DNA of 64,000 nucleotides from Mesorhizobium huakuii (GCF_030160235.1 NZ_BSNY01000026.1:62001-126000); one strand, 5' to 3'. Counted from the first letter of the stretch, positions 44,395 through 55,016 are shown. Program-made: numbers and translations. Notes: generated by a model from the sequence alone, not told the origin.

Positions 44395-44497
44395 AGAGCA
44401 GTTTACCGTTTCGCGGAAACGCAAACCGCTCCAACTCTTTGTTTTAACGCAACTCCGGACGGAAAACCGTTTCATACGTTTCCTGGAATTGCTCTAG
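44395..44497. repeat. full copy of rhizobial ~100-base intergenic repeat
   Basis: Starts AGAGCAGTTTACCGTTTCGCGG and ends CCTGGAATTGCTCT, so the ends form an inverted repeat (AGAGCA...TGCTCT). The middle has CCGCTCCAACTCTTTGTTTTAACGCAACTCCGGACGGAAAACCG. This is the common non-coding mosaic repeat of Mesorhizobium, Rhizobium and Brucella relatives. A half copy lies at 17293-17343. Confidence 0.75.
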
Positions 44498-44528
44498 GCT
44501 TGCCGCTCTTTACCAGATACGAAAACAG

Positions 44529-44558
44529 AAAACCCCAGCCGCGAACGACCGGGGTTTT
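44529..44558 (-). terminator. intrinsic terminator of mscL
   Basis: AAAACCCC (44529-44536) and GGGGTTTT (44551-44558) form an 8-base stem with extra internal pairs. On the minus strand it lies 22 bases past the mscL stop and continues into a T-rich stretch (TTTTCTGTTTTC), the form of a Rho-independent terminator. Confidence 0.75.
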
Positions 44559-44580
44559 GGTCCAGCAATGGCTGGCTGAA

Positions 44581-45000
44581 CTATCGCTTGGCGAGCAGAT
44601 CGCGGATTTCGGTGAGCAGCGCGACATCGGCGGGGGGCGGTGCGGCCGGGGCAGCCGGCTTCTCGCGCTCGAGCCGCCGGCGCAGATTGTTCACCCCCTT
44701 GACCATCAGGAAAATGACAAAGGCGATGATCAGGAAATTCAACGCCACCGTGATGAAGCTGCCATAGGCGAAGACCGCACCTTGCTTGCGCGCATCTTCC
44801 AGATTGGTGGCCGTCACATTGTGCGACAGGCCAATGAAGTAGTTGTTGAAATCGACCCCTCCGAGCGCGCCGATGAAAGGCATGATGACATCGTCGACCA
44901 GCGAAGTGACGATCTTGCCGAACGCAGCGCCGATGATGACGCCGACGGCCAAGTCCATCACATTACCCTTGGAAATGAATTCCTGGAATTCTTTCAGCAT
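44581..45000 (-). CDS. mscL: large-conductance mechanosensitive channel
   Basis: Inner-membrane homopentamer that opens on osmotic downshock. A 139-residue protein from ATG 45000 (GGAGGG upstream): [31 protein letters not shown] is the N-terminal amphipathic helix and pore helix TM1; TM2 is [21 protein letters not shown]; the charged tail RRRLEREK, then [12 protein letters not shown], closes the cytoplasmic bundle. Length and motifs are typical. Confidence 0.96.
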   Translation of the reverse strand: MLKEFQEFISKGNVMDLAVGVIIGAAFGKIVTSLVDDVIMPFIGALGGVDFNNYFIGLSHNVTATNLEDARKQGAVFAYGSFITVALNFLIIAFVIFLMVKGVNNLRRRLEREKPAAPAAPPPADVALLTEIRDLLAKR

Positions 45001-45099
45001 TCGACCCTCCTTGTCATGACCAGCCGCGCTGCCGTTCCGTCCTTGCGGCATCGACCCGGCGACAACATAACAAAAACCTGAAGTTGCAACATGGGCAAA

Positions 45100-45125
45100 A
45101 AGGAGAAAGCAACCGCTTTCTCCTT
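45100..45125 (-). terminator. orphan intrinsic terminator upstream of mscL
   Basis: AAGGAGAAAGC-AACC-GCTTTCTCCTT is a perfect 11-base stem with a 4-base loop. Read on the minus strand it is followed by TTTTTG, the form of a Rho-independent terminator, yet it lies 100 bases before mscL and no minus-strand gene ends at it. It may be a leader attenuator of mscL or the end of a small RNA starting within 45126-45260. Confidence 0.55.
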
Positions 45126-45261
45126 CCGTGACGGCAATACGAACTTCCTCCTGAATCTTGCACCCGCTCATGCTGCCAAAGCCGCAATGGACTCCAGGCC
45201 CAAGCTGTGATTGCGTTCGAGTAAGCCGGATGGAAAGACGGCAGAGGAGGAAATTCCAGGC

Positions 45262-48200
45262 GTGCAAGGCTTGTTCATCGTCTTCATCGCGATCGCCTAT
45301 GTGACGTTGCTGTTCGCCATCGCCAGCCTGGGCGACCGCCGCTCGGCCATCTCCGGGCCTGGTCGTGCGCGACCCTTCATCTATGCACTCAGCCTGGCCA
45401 TCTATTGCACCTCGTGGACCTTCTTCGGCTCGGTCGGCCTCTCCTCCGAACGCGGCCTCGAATTCCTCGGCATCTATACCGGCCCGGTGCTGGTGTTCGT
45501 GTTCGGCTTTCCGCTGCTCAACCGCATCGTGCGGCTGGCCAAGACCGAGAAGATCACCTCGATCGCCGACTTCCTCGGCGCGCGCTACGGCAAAAGCTTC
45601 ACCGTCGCGGCGATCGCCACGCTGATCGCCACCATCGGGGCGGTTCCCTATATCGCGCTGCAGCTGAAGGCGATTTCCGGCTCGGTCAGCCTGATGGTCG
45701 AGCACTATACGGGATCGCCCCCTTCCTTCGATCCGTTCGTCAGCGACATATCGCTGGTCGTCGCCATGCTGCTGGCCTTGTTTGCCGTCTTGTTCGGCAC
45801 CCGCCACGCCGACGCCACCGAGCATCAGGACGGGCTGGTGCTGGCGGTGGCGGTCGAAACCGTGGTCAAGCTCGCCGCCTTCCTGGCGATCGGCCTGATG
45901 GTCACCTTCCTGATCTTCGGCGGCCCGGGCGACATGTTCGCCAAGCTGGCGCAGAATGGACAGGTGCGCCAGGCGATGGGCTACAACACCTCGCTCGCCA
46001 CCTGGCTGGTGCTGACCACCTTGAGCGGCTTTGCCATCGTCATGCTGCCGCGGCAGTTCTACGTCACCATTGTCGAGAACCGCGGCGAAGCCGAGCTGCG
46101 CACCGCGACCTGGGTGTTTCCACTCTACCTCGTGGCGATCAACCTGTTCGTGCTGCCGATCGCCTTTGCCGGCCTGTCGCTGGTCGGCACCGGCACCAGC
46201 AGCGATCTCTACGTGCTGTCGCTGCCCCTGTTCAGCGGCCACGACGTGCTCGCAATGGCGGCCTTCATCGGCGGCCTGTCGGCGGCAACGGCCATGGTGA
46301 TCGTCGAAAGCGTGGCGCTCTCGATCATGATCTCCAACGACCTCGTCATTCCGCTGTTCGTGCGCCGCCTGCTCAAGACCTCGACCTCCGAGAACGAGGA
46401 CTGGTCGACGCTCATCCTCAATGTGCGGCGCGGGGCTATCTTCATCCTGTTGTTCATCGCCTTCCTCTACTACCGCCAAAGCACCAACAGCGCGCGGCTG
46501 TCGTCGATCGGGCTGATGTCCTTCGCGGCCATCGCGCAGTTCGCGCCGGCGCTGATCGGCGGGCTGATCTGGCGCGGCGCCAATGGCAGGGGTGCCGCGC
46601 TCGGCATGGTCGCCGGCATCATCGTCTGGGGCTACACGCTGCTCCTGCCCTCGCTTGTCGCGCCCGACACCGACATCGTCGTGCACGGGCTCTTCGGCTT
46701 CGAGGCGCTGCGCCCGCAAGCCCTGTTCGGCACGGTGGCCGAACCGCTGAACCACGGCGTGTTGTGGAGCCTGTCGATCAACACGCTGTTCTTCGTCCTT
46801 GGTTCGCTGTCGCGCGCGTCGGTGCCGCTGGAGCGCATCCAGGCGTCGATCTTCGTGCCGAGGGATGCCGGTCCGATGCCGAGCCTGCGCCGCTTCCGCA
46901 CCGCCATCACCGTCAACGACCTCAAGGACGCGATCGCGCGCTACCTCGGCGTCGAGCGCACCGAGCGTTCCTTCCAGTCGTTCGAGAAGACCAACGGCAC
47001 CTCGCTGCACGGCAAGGAACAGGCGAGCATGGACGTCATCCGCTTCTCCGAGCAGCTTTTGGCCAGCGCCGTCGGCTCCTCCTCGGCGCGGCTGATCCTG
47101 TCGCTGCTCTTCCGGCGCCATGACCGCGAATCCCGCGATGCCTTCCGCCTGCTCGATGACGCCACCGAGGCGCTGCAGCACAATCGCGACCTCCTGCAGA
47201 TCGCGCTTGACCAGATGGAGCAAGGCATCACCGTCTTCGACCGGGATTTCCGCCTGATCTGCTGGAACCGCCAATACCGGACGCTGTTCGACCTGCCCGA
47301 CGAGATGGGTCAGGTCGGCGTCTCGCTCGACCAGATCCTGCGCCATCTCGCCGCGCGCGGCGACATCCCCGCCGACCAGCGCGTGACGATGCTCAACCGG
47401 CTGACCAGCTTCGTCAGCCCCTGGCAGATGGAACTGAAGACCAGCGGCCGCATCCTGGAGCTGCGCTCCAATCCGATGCCGGATGGCGGCATCGTCGCCA
47501 CCTATGCCGACATTTCGGGGCGCGTCGAACAGGATCTGGCGCTGAAGCGCGCCAACGAATCGCTGGAGCAGCGCGTGAAAACCCGCACCATCGAGCTGAC
47601 CAGGGTCAACGAGGAGTTGACCCGGGTCAACGAGGAACTGGCGCAGGCGCAGATGCTGGCCGAGGAGGCCAATCTCGGCAAGACGCGCTTCCTCGCCGCC
47701 GCCGGCCACGACATCCTCCAACCCTTAAACGCCGCCCGGCTCTATTGCTCCTCGCTGATCGAGAAGGCCGGCAAGGGACCGGCCGGCAAGGCGGCCATCA
47801 ACATCGAATCCTCGCTGGAATCGGTCGAGACCATTTTGGGCGCCGTGCTCGACATCTCGCGCCTCGATGCCGGCGCGATGAAGCCGGACGATACCGCCTT
47901 CAACCTCGACGGATTGCTGCGCCAGATCGGCAATGATTTTCGGCCAATGGCCGCCGAGAAAAAGCTCGGCCTGACGATCATGCCATCGTCGCTGACGGTG
48001 GTGACCGACCGCAATCTGCTGCGCCGGCTGATCCAGAACCTCGTCTCCAACGCGATCAAATATACCCGCCAGGGCCGCATCCTGGTCGGCGTGCGGCGGC
48101 GCGGCGAACTGGCGGAAATCCAGGTGATCGATACCGGCATCGGCATTGCCGGCGAGAAGCTGAACACGGTCTTCCATGAGTTCACCCGGCTCGATGAAGG

Positions 48201-48771
48201 CGCGCGCGAAGCCGAAGGGCTCGGCCTTGGCCTCTCCATCGTCGACCGTATCGCCCGGGTGCTTCGGCTGGAAATCCGCATCTTCTCCAATCCGGGCAAG
48301 GGCACGCGCTTTTCCGTCATCCTGCCCGTCGCGGCGGTGCAGGAGCCGCGACGCGAGGTCGAAACCAAGGCTCCAGCCCGTGCCGCGGCTTCGCTCGCCG
48401 GCCTGCATGTGCTCTGTATCGACAATGACGCCCGCATCCTCGAGGGCATGCGGCTGTTGCTCGAAGGCTGGGGATGCAAGGTCGACACGGTGTCCGGCTC
48501 ACGCGATCTGGAGAACGCTGCAATACACCGCCCGGATATCGTGCTTGCCGACTACCATCTCGACGGCGAAACCGGCCTGGACATCATCGCCCGGCTGCGG
48601 GCGACCCATGGTAACGACGTGGCCGCCGTGCTGGTCACCGCCGACCGGTCCAACGAGGTGCGGGCGGCGGCGGCCGGGCTCGAGATTGCGGTGATCAACA
48701 AGCCGCTGAAACCGGCGGTGCTGCGCTCGATGATGGCCAGGGTCAGGCCGCTGGCATCGGCGGCGGAGTGA
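45262..48771 (+). CDS. hybrid sensor histidine kinase with sodium:solute symporter-like sensor domain
   Basis: GTG 45262 is preferred because GAGGAGG lies 11 bases upstream; TTG 45211 would add 17 residues. The 1169-residue protein starts with a 12-13 helix SSS (PutP-like) transporter domain (about 1-530), then a linker and a PAS domain near 650-760 ([25 protein letters not shown]). A coiled-coil repeat (two copies of [10 protein letters not shown]) leads to the dimerisation domain with phospho-His816 in [13 protein letters not shown], an HATPase domain ([25 protein letters not shown]) and a C-terminal receiver with Asp1097 in LADYHLDG. Proteins of this build sense or transport a substrate and often pair with a NarL/FixJ regulator; one lies at 54175-54834. 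Confidence 0.92.
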   Translation: MQGLFIVFIAIAYVTLLFAIASLGDRRSAISGPGRARPFIYALSLAIYCTSWTFFGSVGLSSERGLEFLGIYTGPVLVFVFGFPLLNRIVRLAKTEKITSIADFLGARYGKSFTVAAIATLIATIGAVPYIALQLKAISGSVSLMVEHYTGSPPSFDPFVSDISLVVAMLLALFAVLFGTRHADATEHQDGLVLAVAVETVVKLAAFLAIGLMVTFLIFGGPGDMFAKLAQNGQVRQAMGYNTSLATWLVLTTLSGFAIVMLPRQFYVTIVENRGEAELRTATWVFPLYLVAINLFVLPIAFAGLSLVGTGTSSDLYVLSLPLFSGHDVLAMAAFIGGLSAATAMVIVESVALSIMISNDLVIPLFVRRLLKTSTSENEDWSTLILNVRRGAIFILLFIAFLYYRQSTNSARLSSIGLMSFAAIAQFAPALIGGLIWRGANGRGAALGMVAGIIVWGYTLLLPSLVAPDTDIVVHGLFGFEALRPQALFGTVAEPLNHGVLWSLSINTLFFVLGSLSRASVPLERIQASIFVPRDAGPMPSLRRFRTAITVNDLKDAIARYLGVERTERSFQSFEKTNGTSLHGKEQASMDVIRFSEQLLASAVGSSSARLILSLLFRRHDRESRDAFRLLDDATEALQHNRDLLQIALDQMEQGITVFDRDFRLICWNRQYRTLFDLPDEMGQVGVSLDQILRHLAARGDIPADQRVTMLNRLTSFVSPWQMELKTSGRILELRSNPMPDGGIVATYADISGRVEQDLALKRANESLEQRVKTRTIELTRVNEELTRVNEELAQAQMLAEEANLGKTRFLAAAGHDILQPLNAARLYCSSLIEKAGKGPAGKAAINIESSLESVETILGAVLDISRLDAGAMKPDDTAFNLDGLLRQIGNDFRPMAAEKKLGLTIMPSSLTVVTDRNLLRRLIQNLVSNAIKYTRQGRILVGVRRRGELAEIQVIDTGIGIAGEKLNTVFHEFTRLDEGAREAEGLGLGLSIVDRIARVLRLEIRIFSNPGKGTRFSVILPVAAVQEPRREVETKAPARAAASLAGLHVLCIDNDARILEGMRLLLEGWGCKVDTVSGSRDLENAAIHRPDIVLADYHLDGETGLDIIARLRATHGNDVAAVLVTADRSNEVRAAAAGLEIAVINKPLKPAVLRSMMARVRPLASAAE

Positions 48772-48804
48772 CGCCAACGGACCGGCCGGCCACGACTGGC
48801 GATC

Positions 48805-49440
48805 TCAGGCCCCGTGCCCCAGACTCCTGAGGTAGGCGCAGAACATATCGGCTATCGCGTCGGAATAGGTCTCGATCTCCGCCGGCATTCGCGGGCTTGC
48901 CGAAAAATCCCGTCCCGCCGCGCTGAGCATCGTCATGATCAGTTCGCCAGCCAAGGCCCGGGTGGCATCCGGGGCCTCGGGCAGTGTTTCCCGCATGAAT
49001 ATCTCGACCGTGCGCTCCGCCGAAGCCCTCGCCTCTTGAGCCTCTGGTGCGTCCCGATAAAGCGGCGCGGCATCGTCGAGCGCGCCGCGCACCGCCGCTT
49101 CTTCACATTCCGAGCGGAGAAAGGCATGCACCAGGAGACGCAGCCGTTCGAGCGGCGGCTTCTCGACCTCCTGGAGAATTCGGCACAGCAGGTCGGTGGT
49201 TTGCTGCCATTCGTCGCTCTGCAGCCGGAACAGAAGTGCGGCCTTGTTGGGGAAATATTGATAGAGCGAGCCGACGCTGACCCCGGCCTTTTCCGCAACG
49301 CGCGTGGTGGTGAAACGCTGCGCTCCTTCCTTCTCCAAAACCTGAACAGCCGCGTGCAAAATCGCCGCGACAAGGTCCGTGGCACGAGCCTGTTTGGGCT
49401 GTTTTCGTGAGGAAATCAAAGGACTTGAGCGTCCGGTCAT
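48805..49440 (-). CDS. TetR-family transcriptional regulator
   Basis: A 211-residue repressor from ATG 49440. Helix-turn-helix in residues about 20-65: DLVAAILHAAVQVLEKEGAQRFTTTRVAEKAGVSVGSLYQYFPNKAALL, then a helical ligand domain with a late C-terminal dimer helix. Longer in-frame starts upstream would run into the promoter of the divergent methyltransferase and are unlikely. It probably represses itself and that methyltransferase, from whose start it is separated by 92 bases. Confidence 0.88.
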   Translation of the reverse strand: MTGRSSPLISSRKQPKQARATDLVAAILHAAVQVLEKEGAQRFTTTRVAEKAGVSVGSLYQYFPNKAALLFRLQSDEWQQTTDLLCRILQEVEKPPLERLRLLVHAFLRSECEEAAVRGALDDAAPLYRDAPEAQEARASAERTVEIFMRETLPEAPDATRALAGELIMTMLSAAGRDFSASPRMPAEIETYSDAIADMFCAYLRSLGHGA

Positions 49441-49532
49441 GTCTCGGCCCGGCAATGCGAATTGGAAACCTGAAGGATTATTCGTATTTTTCGGCACAAC
49501 ACAAGACGCAGCCATTTCGACCGGAGACTTCC

Positions 49533-50189
49533 ATGACGACGCTGACCAATGCCCCGCTGGCCCCCCTGCTCGCCCGTCTGTACGAGGAAGCCAATGCCGC
49601 GACCAGTCCTGCGGCGGCGGCACTCTCGCACGAAGAGCGCTCCCGCCTGCTCAACAGCAAGACCGAATATGTCGATTTCTACGGACGGCTGAAGGACCTC
49701 TGGCTGGCGATCTCGCCGGAGACCGGCACGCTGCTCTACATGCTGGCGCGCAGCAGCGGCGCGCGCATCATCATGGAGTTCGGCACCTCGTTCGGCATCT
49801 CGACGCTCTATCTTGCGGCAGCGCTGCGCGACAATGGCGGCGGCCGCCTGATCACCACCGAATTCGAACCGTCCAAGGTGATGCGCGCAAAGGCCAATCT
49901 GACCGAGGGCGGCCTCATCGACCTGGTCGAGATCCGCGAGGGAGACGCGCTTGAAACGCTGAGCGCCGACCTGCCTGAGACGATCGACCTTTTGCTGCTC
50001 GACGGCGCCAAGGCGATCTATCCGGAGATCCTAAGCCTGGTCGAGAGCCGGCTCAGGCCGGGTGCGCTGGTCATCGCCGACAATGCCGATTTCTCGCCCG
50101 AATATCTCGAACGGGTGCGTTCGCCGGCGTCGGGCTACATGTCCACGCCGTTCGGCGAGGACGTCGAATTGTCCGTGCGGCTCGGCTGA
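49533..50189 (+). CDS. class I SAM-dependent O-methyltransferase
   Basis: A 218-residue enzyme from ATG 49533 (GGAG upstream). The SAM-binding motif I is IMEFGTSFGISTLYLA, with the acid motif LITTEFEP and post-motif LLLLDGAKAIYPEIL, the pattern of YrrM/catechol-O-methyltransferase-like enzymes. DNADF late in the chain holds further metal or substrate contacts. It is divergent from the TetR gene, a layout seen for stress- or xenobiotic-responsive methyltransferases. Substrate unknown. Confidence 0.85.
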   Translation: MTTLTNAPLAPLLARLYEEANAATSPAAAALSHEERSRLLNSKTEYVDFYGRLKDLWLAISPETGTLLYMLARSSGARIIMEFGTSFGISTLYLAAALRDNGGGRLITTEFEPSKVMRAKANLTEGGLIDLVEIREGDALETLSADLPETIDLLLLDGAKAIYPEILSLVESRLRPGALVIADNADFSPEYLERVRSPASGYMSTPFGEDVELSVRLG

Positions 50190-50332
50190 ACGCTTCCATC
50201 GCCGCAGGGGATTCAACCACGCGGCTCAAATCTCCATGTCGCTCCAGGCGGCCGTAGGCGTTTACGTCAATCAACGCGCAAACCCCGGGCCTTCGACAAC
50301 GACAGTCGAGGCCAGCATGCGCAGGTGACGTC

Positions 50333-51607
50333 ATGATCAACACGCTTCTTTCCTCCTGGCGCGCAGCCCCGCGCCCAGCCCTGTTGGGGCTTCTGCTGTT
50401 CTTCTGCGCCGGTTTCGCCGATGGCGCGCTCGTGCCTTTCTTTCCGCTCTGGGCGAGCAGCGAGGCGGGCATTCCCGTTGGCGCGATCGGCCTGCTGTTC
50501 GGCTGCTATGCCGGCGGCGAACTTCTGGCGGCGCCGCTGATCGGCGGCATCGCCGACCGGGTCGGCCGGCGGCCAGTGCTGATTGCCTCGTCGCTCGGCG
50601 TCGGCGCCGGCTTCCTGGCCCTCTTCTTCGTGCACGGCGTCGCCGTTACCACGCTCGTTCTGCCTCTGACCGGCATGTGCGAGTCGGTGCTTCATCCGAC
50701 GATCCTGACCGCGATCGCCGACGTGACCGCGCCATCCGCCCATCCGCGCTGGTTCAGCCTGGCGCGCGTGAGTTCAAGCGCCGGGCAGATCCTGGGACCG
50801 GCTTGTGGCGCCCTGCTTGCGCTCATGTCGCTGCGCAGCGTTTTCCTCGCTGGCGGCACGATGCTTGTGCTGGGCGGCATCGTGATGTTCTTCGCCCTCA
50901 CCGAGACGATCGGCACCGGCCGCGCCACGGGCGACGATCCCCACGACGATGAAGACGAAGAGGAAGGCCTGTCCGCGCTGCTCCCGGCGTTCCGCGACGG
51001 CCGGCTGGCCAAGCTCCTGCTCTGGGTCGTGCTGTTCGAGGTCGCCGGCAACTGGATCGAGGCGGTGATCCCGCTTTACGCGCAAGATGCCGGGACGCTG
51101 ACGCCAACCGGCGTCGGCGCGCTGTTCGCCTATGCCGCCGCGCTGACGGTCGGCCTGCAGATGCTGGTCAGCCGCATGGTCGAGGCACGATCGGCGCTGT
51201 GGCTGACAGTCGGTGCCGGCCTTGCGACGATCCTCGCCTTTGCGCTGCTTGCCGCCTCGCCGGCGATGCTGGCGCTCATCGGAGCCGTCAGCCTGTGCTC
51301 GATCGCGCAGATGCTGGCAGGGCCACTGGTGCCGACCGCCGTCAATGCGCTGGCGCCGCCCGCTCGACGCGCCTCCTACATGGCGGCTTCGTCGGTGGCG
51401 GTCGACCTCAAGGACTCGCTTGGGCCTTCGATCGGCACGGCGCTCTACGCGCTGGCGCCGCGCCTGCCCTGGATCGCCGGCATTCCGCTGGTGGCGATCG
51501 CATCGCTCGGCCTTGGCGCCGCCATCGGCCGCGCGCGCAATCCTTCGCGGCCGATCGAGGAGGATGCCGCGCCGCAACTGGGCTCAGCCGTCGAAAACTA
51601 TCGCTGA
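50333..51607 (+). CDS. MFS transporter
   Basis: A 424-residue major facilitator with 12 predicted helices. The loop 2-3 motif is GGIADRVGRRPVLI, and the central cytoplasmic loop between helices 6 and 7 is unusually acidic (DDPHDDEDEEEGL). The second half has GVGALFAYAAALTVGLQMLVSRM and the ending GLGAAIGRARN. It is probably an efflux pump; substrate unknown. It follows the methyltransferase by 143 bases, so it may belong to the same TetR-controlled group. Confidence 0.87.
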   Translation: MINTLLSSWRAAPRPALLGLLLFFCAGFADGALVPFFPLWASSEAGIPVGAIGLLFGCYAGGELLAAPLIGGIADRVGRRPVLIASSLGVGAGFLALFFVHGVAVTTLVLPLTGMCESVLHPTILTAIADVTAPSAHPRWFSLARVSSSAGQILGPACGALLALMSLRSVFLAGGTMLVLGGIVMFFALTETIGTGRATGDDPHDDEDEEEGLSALLPAFRDGRLAKLLLWVVLFEVAGNWIEAVIPLYAQDAGTLTPTGVGALFAYAAALTVGLQMLVSRMVEARSALWLTVGAGLATILAFALLAASPAMLALIGAVSLCSIAQMLAGPLVPTAVNALAPPARRASYMAASSVAVDLKDSLGPSIGTALYALAPRLPWIAGIPLVAIASLGLGAAIGRARNPSRPIEEDAAPQLGSAVENYR

Positions 51608-51645
51608 GACATTCGGCGTCATCGCGCAAACCCGGGTCGACAGCC

Positions 51646-52555
51646 TCAGACGAGACTGTCGACCATCCGCGAATTGCGGAACCGGGGCTTCGCGCCGTTG
51701 GCCGCCGGCGACGGACGATGCTCGCGAAAGGCCATGGCAAGGGTGCGCAATGCATCGCGCGATTGAGCGTCCGAGAGCGTGGACAAGAGCATGATCTCCG
51801 ACGCCGGCAGCGGCGGCAGGCCGAATTTACGGCTGACCTCGATGGTGCCGGGTGGAACCAGGCGAGACGAGAAGGCCCCGGCTGCGAGGCCGGCGGAAAA
51901 CGGCCTCGGCAACGGCGAAGGAGCCGCAGCCGAGGAAAACCTGCGTCCACGGTATTCCAACCGCATCGAGAGTGCCGGTGATGACGTCGCGGATGCTGCA
52001 GGAAGGCGCGGAGGCCGCCAGCCGCAGTGGCTCGCCGGCGCGGTAGACGAAATCCGGCGTGGCGTACCAGCCGAAATGTTCGGGCGCCAGCACCTCCCCG
52101 TCGCGGCGGTCGTCCTCGCGCCGGACGATCGCGGCATCGAGGTCGCCACGATCGAACGCAGCGATCAACTCGCGCGTATCGTCGAGCCGCACCTCGATGG
52201 TCAAGGCCGGATCATGCGCATTGAGGCGCGCCAGCAAGGTCGGCACTTCGGCACCGCCGACATGGGTGGCAATGCCCAGCCGAAAGCGGCGGCGAACGGC
52301 GGCGAGACTGGCGACGGCACGGTCGTGCGCGGCGAGCAGCTCGCGCGCCGGTTCGAGGAACACCGCACCACGCCCTGAAAGGCGCACCAATCGCGGCGTC
52401 CGCTCGATCAGCTTCTGCCCCACCCGATCCTCAAGTCGCTTCAACTTGACGCTGATTGCACCTTGGGTGCTGCCAAGCGCCTCGGCCGCGCGGGTAAAAC
52501 TGCGCAGCTCGGCGACGGCGACGAAAGCTTTTACCGCATCTACGTCCAGCGTCAT
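51646..52555 (-). pseudogene. LysR-family regulator with a one-base frameshift
   Basis: The first frame from ATG 52555 has a clear LysR helix-turn-helix (AFVAVAELRSFTRAAEALGSTQGAISVKLKRLED) and most of the effector domain, to GCGSFAVAEAV. It then runs into arginine-rich nonsense and stops at 51827. The next frame picks up the true ending (SAGLAAGAFSSRLVPPGTIEV...) to 51646. Removing one base from the run at 51897-51900 (TTTT on the coding strand) restores one chain of about 303 residues. The cause may be real mutation or a homopolymer sequencing error. It is divergent from the MFS gene, its presumed target. Confidence 0.8.
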
Positions 52556-52697
52556 GTCAGCTATCTCGTTTTGTTGTTTCTGAAATAGCCAACCATGCAA
52601 TTCCAAAATGATCAAGCCTCGCCTACCCTGGTCATCAGCTCCAGCGAGCCGCCCTTGCGGGCCTGCCGGTGCCGTCCACAGATCGAAAGGTTGAATC

Positions 52698-54157
52698 ATG
52701 CCTACTGCCCTGACCCGTCGAGGCATCGTCGTTCTGTCTGCCGCCTGCCTGGCGTGCCTGATGTTCGGGCTGGAGATCTCAAGCGTTCCCACCATCCTGC
52801 CGACATTGGAGCAAGAACTGCATGCCGACTTCAGGCAATTGCAATGGGTGATGAACGCTTACACGATCGCGGTCACCACCGTGCTGATGGCGGTCGGCAC
52901 CATCGCGGACCGTTATGGACGCAAGCGCGTCTTCCTGGTTTCCATCGCCGCCTTCGGGCTGACATCGCTGATCTGCGGCCTGGCGGACGACGTATCGACC
53001 TTGATCATCGCCAGGTTCCTGCAGGGTTTGAGCGGCGGCGCAATGCTGATCTGCCAGCTCGCCGTGCTGTCGCACGAATTCAGGGAAGGGCGTGAGCGCG
53101 CCGTCGCCTGGGGCTGGTGGGGCGTCATCTTCGGTGTCGGCCTCGGCTTCGGCCCCATCATCGGCGGTGGCATCGTCGCGGCCTCGAGCTGGGAATGGGT
53201 GTTCCTTGTCCACGTGCCGGCAGCGGCCGGGGCGTTCGTGCTGGCCTGGACAGGCGTCCACGAATCGAAGGACCCGCAGGCGGGTAAGCTCGACCTGGCC
53301 GGCATCGTGACGCTGTCGCCGTCGGTCTTCTGCCTGGTCTTCTACATCACGCAGGGACCGGATCTCGGTTTCGCCAGTCCGGCGGCGCTGTCGATCCTCG
53401 GCATCTCCGTTGCGAGCTTCATCGCCTTCCTCATCGCCGAGCGGGTCAGCAAGCGTCCGATGTTCGACTTCTCGGTCTTCCGGATCCGGCCGTTTTCCGG
53501 CGCGATCGCCGGTTCGGCGGCGATGAACCTCTCCTATTGGCCGTTCATGATCTACCTGCCGATCTGGTTCCATGCCGGGCTCGGCTATGACAGCGTCTCC
53601 ACCGGTCTGGCCTTGCTTGCCTACACGCTGCCGACGCTCGTCATGCCGCCCTTGGCGGAGCGGCTTTCGCTGCGCTACCAGCCCGGCATCATCATTCCGG
53701 CGGGGCTCGCCATCATCGGCGTCGGTTTCATCCTGATGAAGCTCGGCAGCGCCGCCGCGCGGCCGGATTGGCTGACGATGCTGCCCGGCTGCCTGATCGC
53801 CGGAACCGGTCTTGGGATCACCAACACGCCCGTCACCAACACGACGACAGGCTCCGTTTCGAGCGATCGGGCGGGCATGGCCTCGGGCATCGACATGAGC
53901 GCCCGCATGGTTTCGCTGGCGGTGAACATAGCGCTGATGGGCTTTATCCTGGCGAGCGGCGTGCTGGCGCATCTGCGCACAGCGCTGCCCGACCTCGACG
54001 CCGGCCAGCTGCGTCTCTTCGCCGACGGGATCGCCGCCGGAAATCCCAACCCCGGGTGATGCTCTATGGCGGCATCGGCGTCTGGATCGTGGCCGCCATC
54101 AGCTTCGTGAGCTTCAGCGCCCGGCCGGGGCGCGCAGAGGTCCAGTGTCCGGATTGA
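52698..54157 (+). pseudogene. MFS transporter (DHA2, 14-helix type) with a late frameshift
   Basis: The main frame runs from ATG 52698 to a stop at 54059 (453 residues): EmrB/QacA-type with GTIADRYGRKRVFL, ARFLQGLSGGAMLICQ, GPIIGGGIVAASSWEWVFLVHVP and 13 helices. Just after the stop, another frame encodes the expected last helix (VMLYGGIGVWIVAAISFVSFSA) to 54157. Adding one base to the CCCC run at 54050-54053 joins them. Without it the protein lacks helix 14 and the cytoplasmic tail. A real lesion and a homopolymer error both remain possible; the upstream 13 helices are intact. Confidence 0.8.
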
Positions 54158-54174
54158 ACGGGCGACGCAGACAT

Positions 54175-54834
54175 TCAGTTGTTGGTCTGCAACGGGTCGC
54201 TGCCGATCTTGGACAGAAGAATCACCGCCTGGGTGCGGCTGTCGACGCCGAGCTTCTGCAGGATGGCCGAGACATGCGCCTTGATCGTCGCCTCGGAAAC
54301 ACCGAGCTCATAGGCGATCTGCTTGTTGAGCAAGCCTTCAGCCAGCATGCCGAGCACGCGGGTCTGCTGCGGCGTCAACGCCTGCAGCCGCTTGATCAGA
54401 TCCGATATTTCGGGATCGCGCTCGACACCGAGATCGACGCCGACGGGCGCCGCGATGTCGCCGGCCAGCACCGATTGCACGGCGTCGCGGATCTCCTCCA
54501 TGCTGGCCGATTTGGATATGAAGCCGGATGCGCCAAGATCGAGCGCGCGCCGGATGGTCGCCGGGTCGTCATGCGCCGAGACCACGATAAGCGGCACCGC
54601 AGGATGAATGCCGCGCAGCGAGATCAGGCCGGAGAGGCCGCTGGCGCCCGGCATCGACAAATCGAGGAGCACCAGATCGACATCCTCATTGGCCACGACC
54701 AATGCCTTGGCGCTTTCGAAATCACCGGCCTCGTGAATGGCGGCGACATTGCCGATGCCGGCAAGCGCTTCGCGCAGCGCGCCGCGAAACAGCGGGTGAT
54801 CGTCGGCGATGACGAAAGAATAGCCTGACGGCAA
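54175..54834 (-). CDS. NarL/FixJ-family two-component response regulator
   Basis: A 219-residue regulator. The receiver domain has the acid pair DDHPLF, the phospho-Asp in LVLLDLSMPGASGL, and a conserved Lys in GFISKSAS. The C-terminal LuxR-type helix-turn-helix is LTPQQTRVLGMLAEGLLNKQIAYELGVSEATIKAHV. No kinase is adjacent. The hybrid SSS-type kinase at 45262-48771 belongs to a class usually encoded beside such regulators, so it is a candidate partner at 5.4 kb distance (inference). Confidence 0.92.
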   Translation of the reverse strand: MPSGYSFVIADDHPLFRGALREALAGIGNVAAIHEAGDFESAKALVVANEDVDLVLLDLSMPGASGLSGLISLRGIHPAVPLIVVSAHDDPATIRRALDLGASGFISKSASMEEIRDAVQSVLAGDIAAPVGVDLGVERDPEISDLIKRLQALTPQQTRVLGMLAEGLLNKQIAYELGVSEATIKAHVSAILQKLGVDSRTQAVILLSKIGSDPLQTNN

Positions 54835-54981
54835 ATGTTCCTCCCCGAATCCCGTCGATGATTTTTAAGCTTTTCGGGACCAGTCGGACGATTATGAGGG
54901 GCCGCGCGCTGTTTTCAAGCGGCAAAACCAGCGCGCCGCGTTTTCCCTACTTCGCAAAATCAAAGTACTACGGCGTCCTTT

Positions 54982-55001
54982 GCGCGTCCAAAAGGACGCG
55001 C
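54982..55001. terminator. short perfect hairpin after the 55017-55451 gene
   Basis: GCGCGTCC-AAAA-GGACGCGC, with perfect 8-base arms, lies 16 bases past the stop of the minus-strand gene. There is no T-run, so termination strength is uncertain. Confidence 0.4.
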
Positions 55002-55016
55002 GGCGCTGTCGGAAGC

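Noticed and set aside
44581-47721. Long minus-strand frame extending mscL upstream by over 900 codons
   Set aside because: The mscL start at 45000 has a perfect ribosome site and matches the family N-terminus. The extension is antisense to the sensor kinase and rich in Asp, Gln, Arg and Gly as shadows are here.
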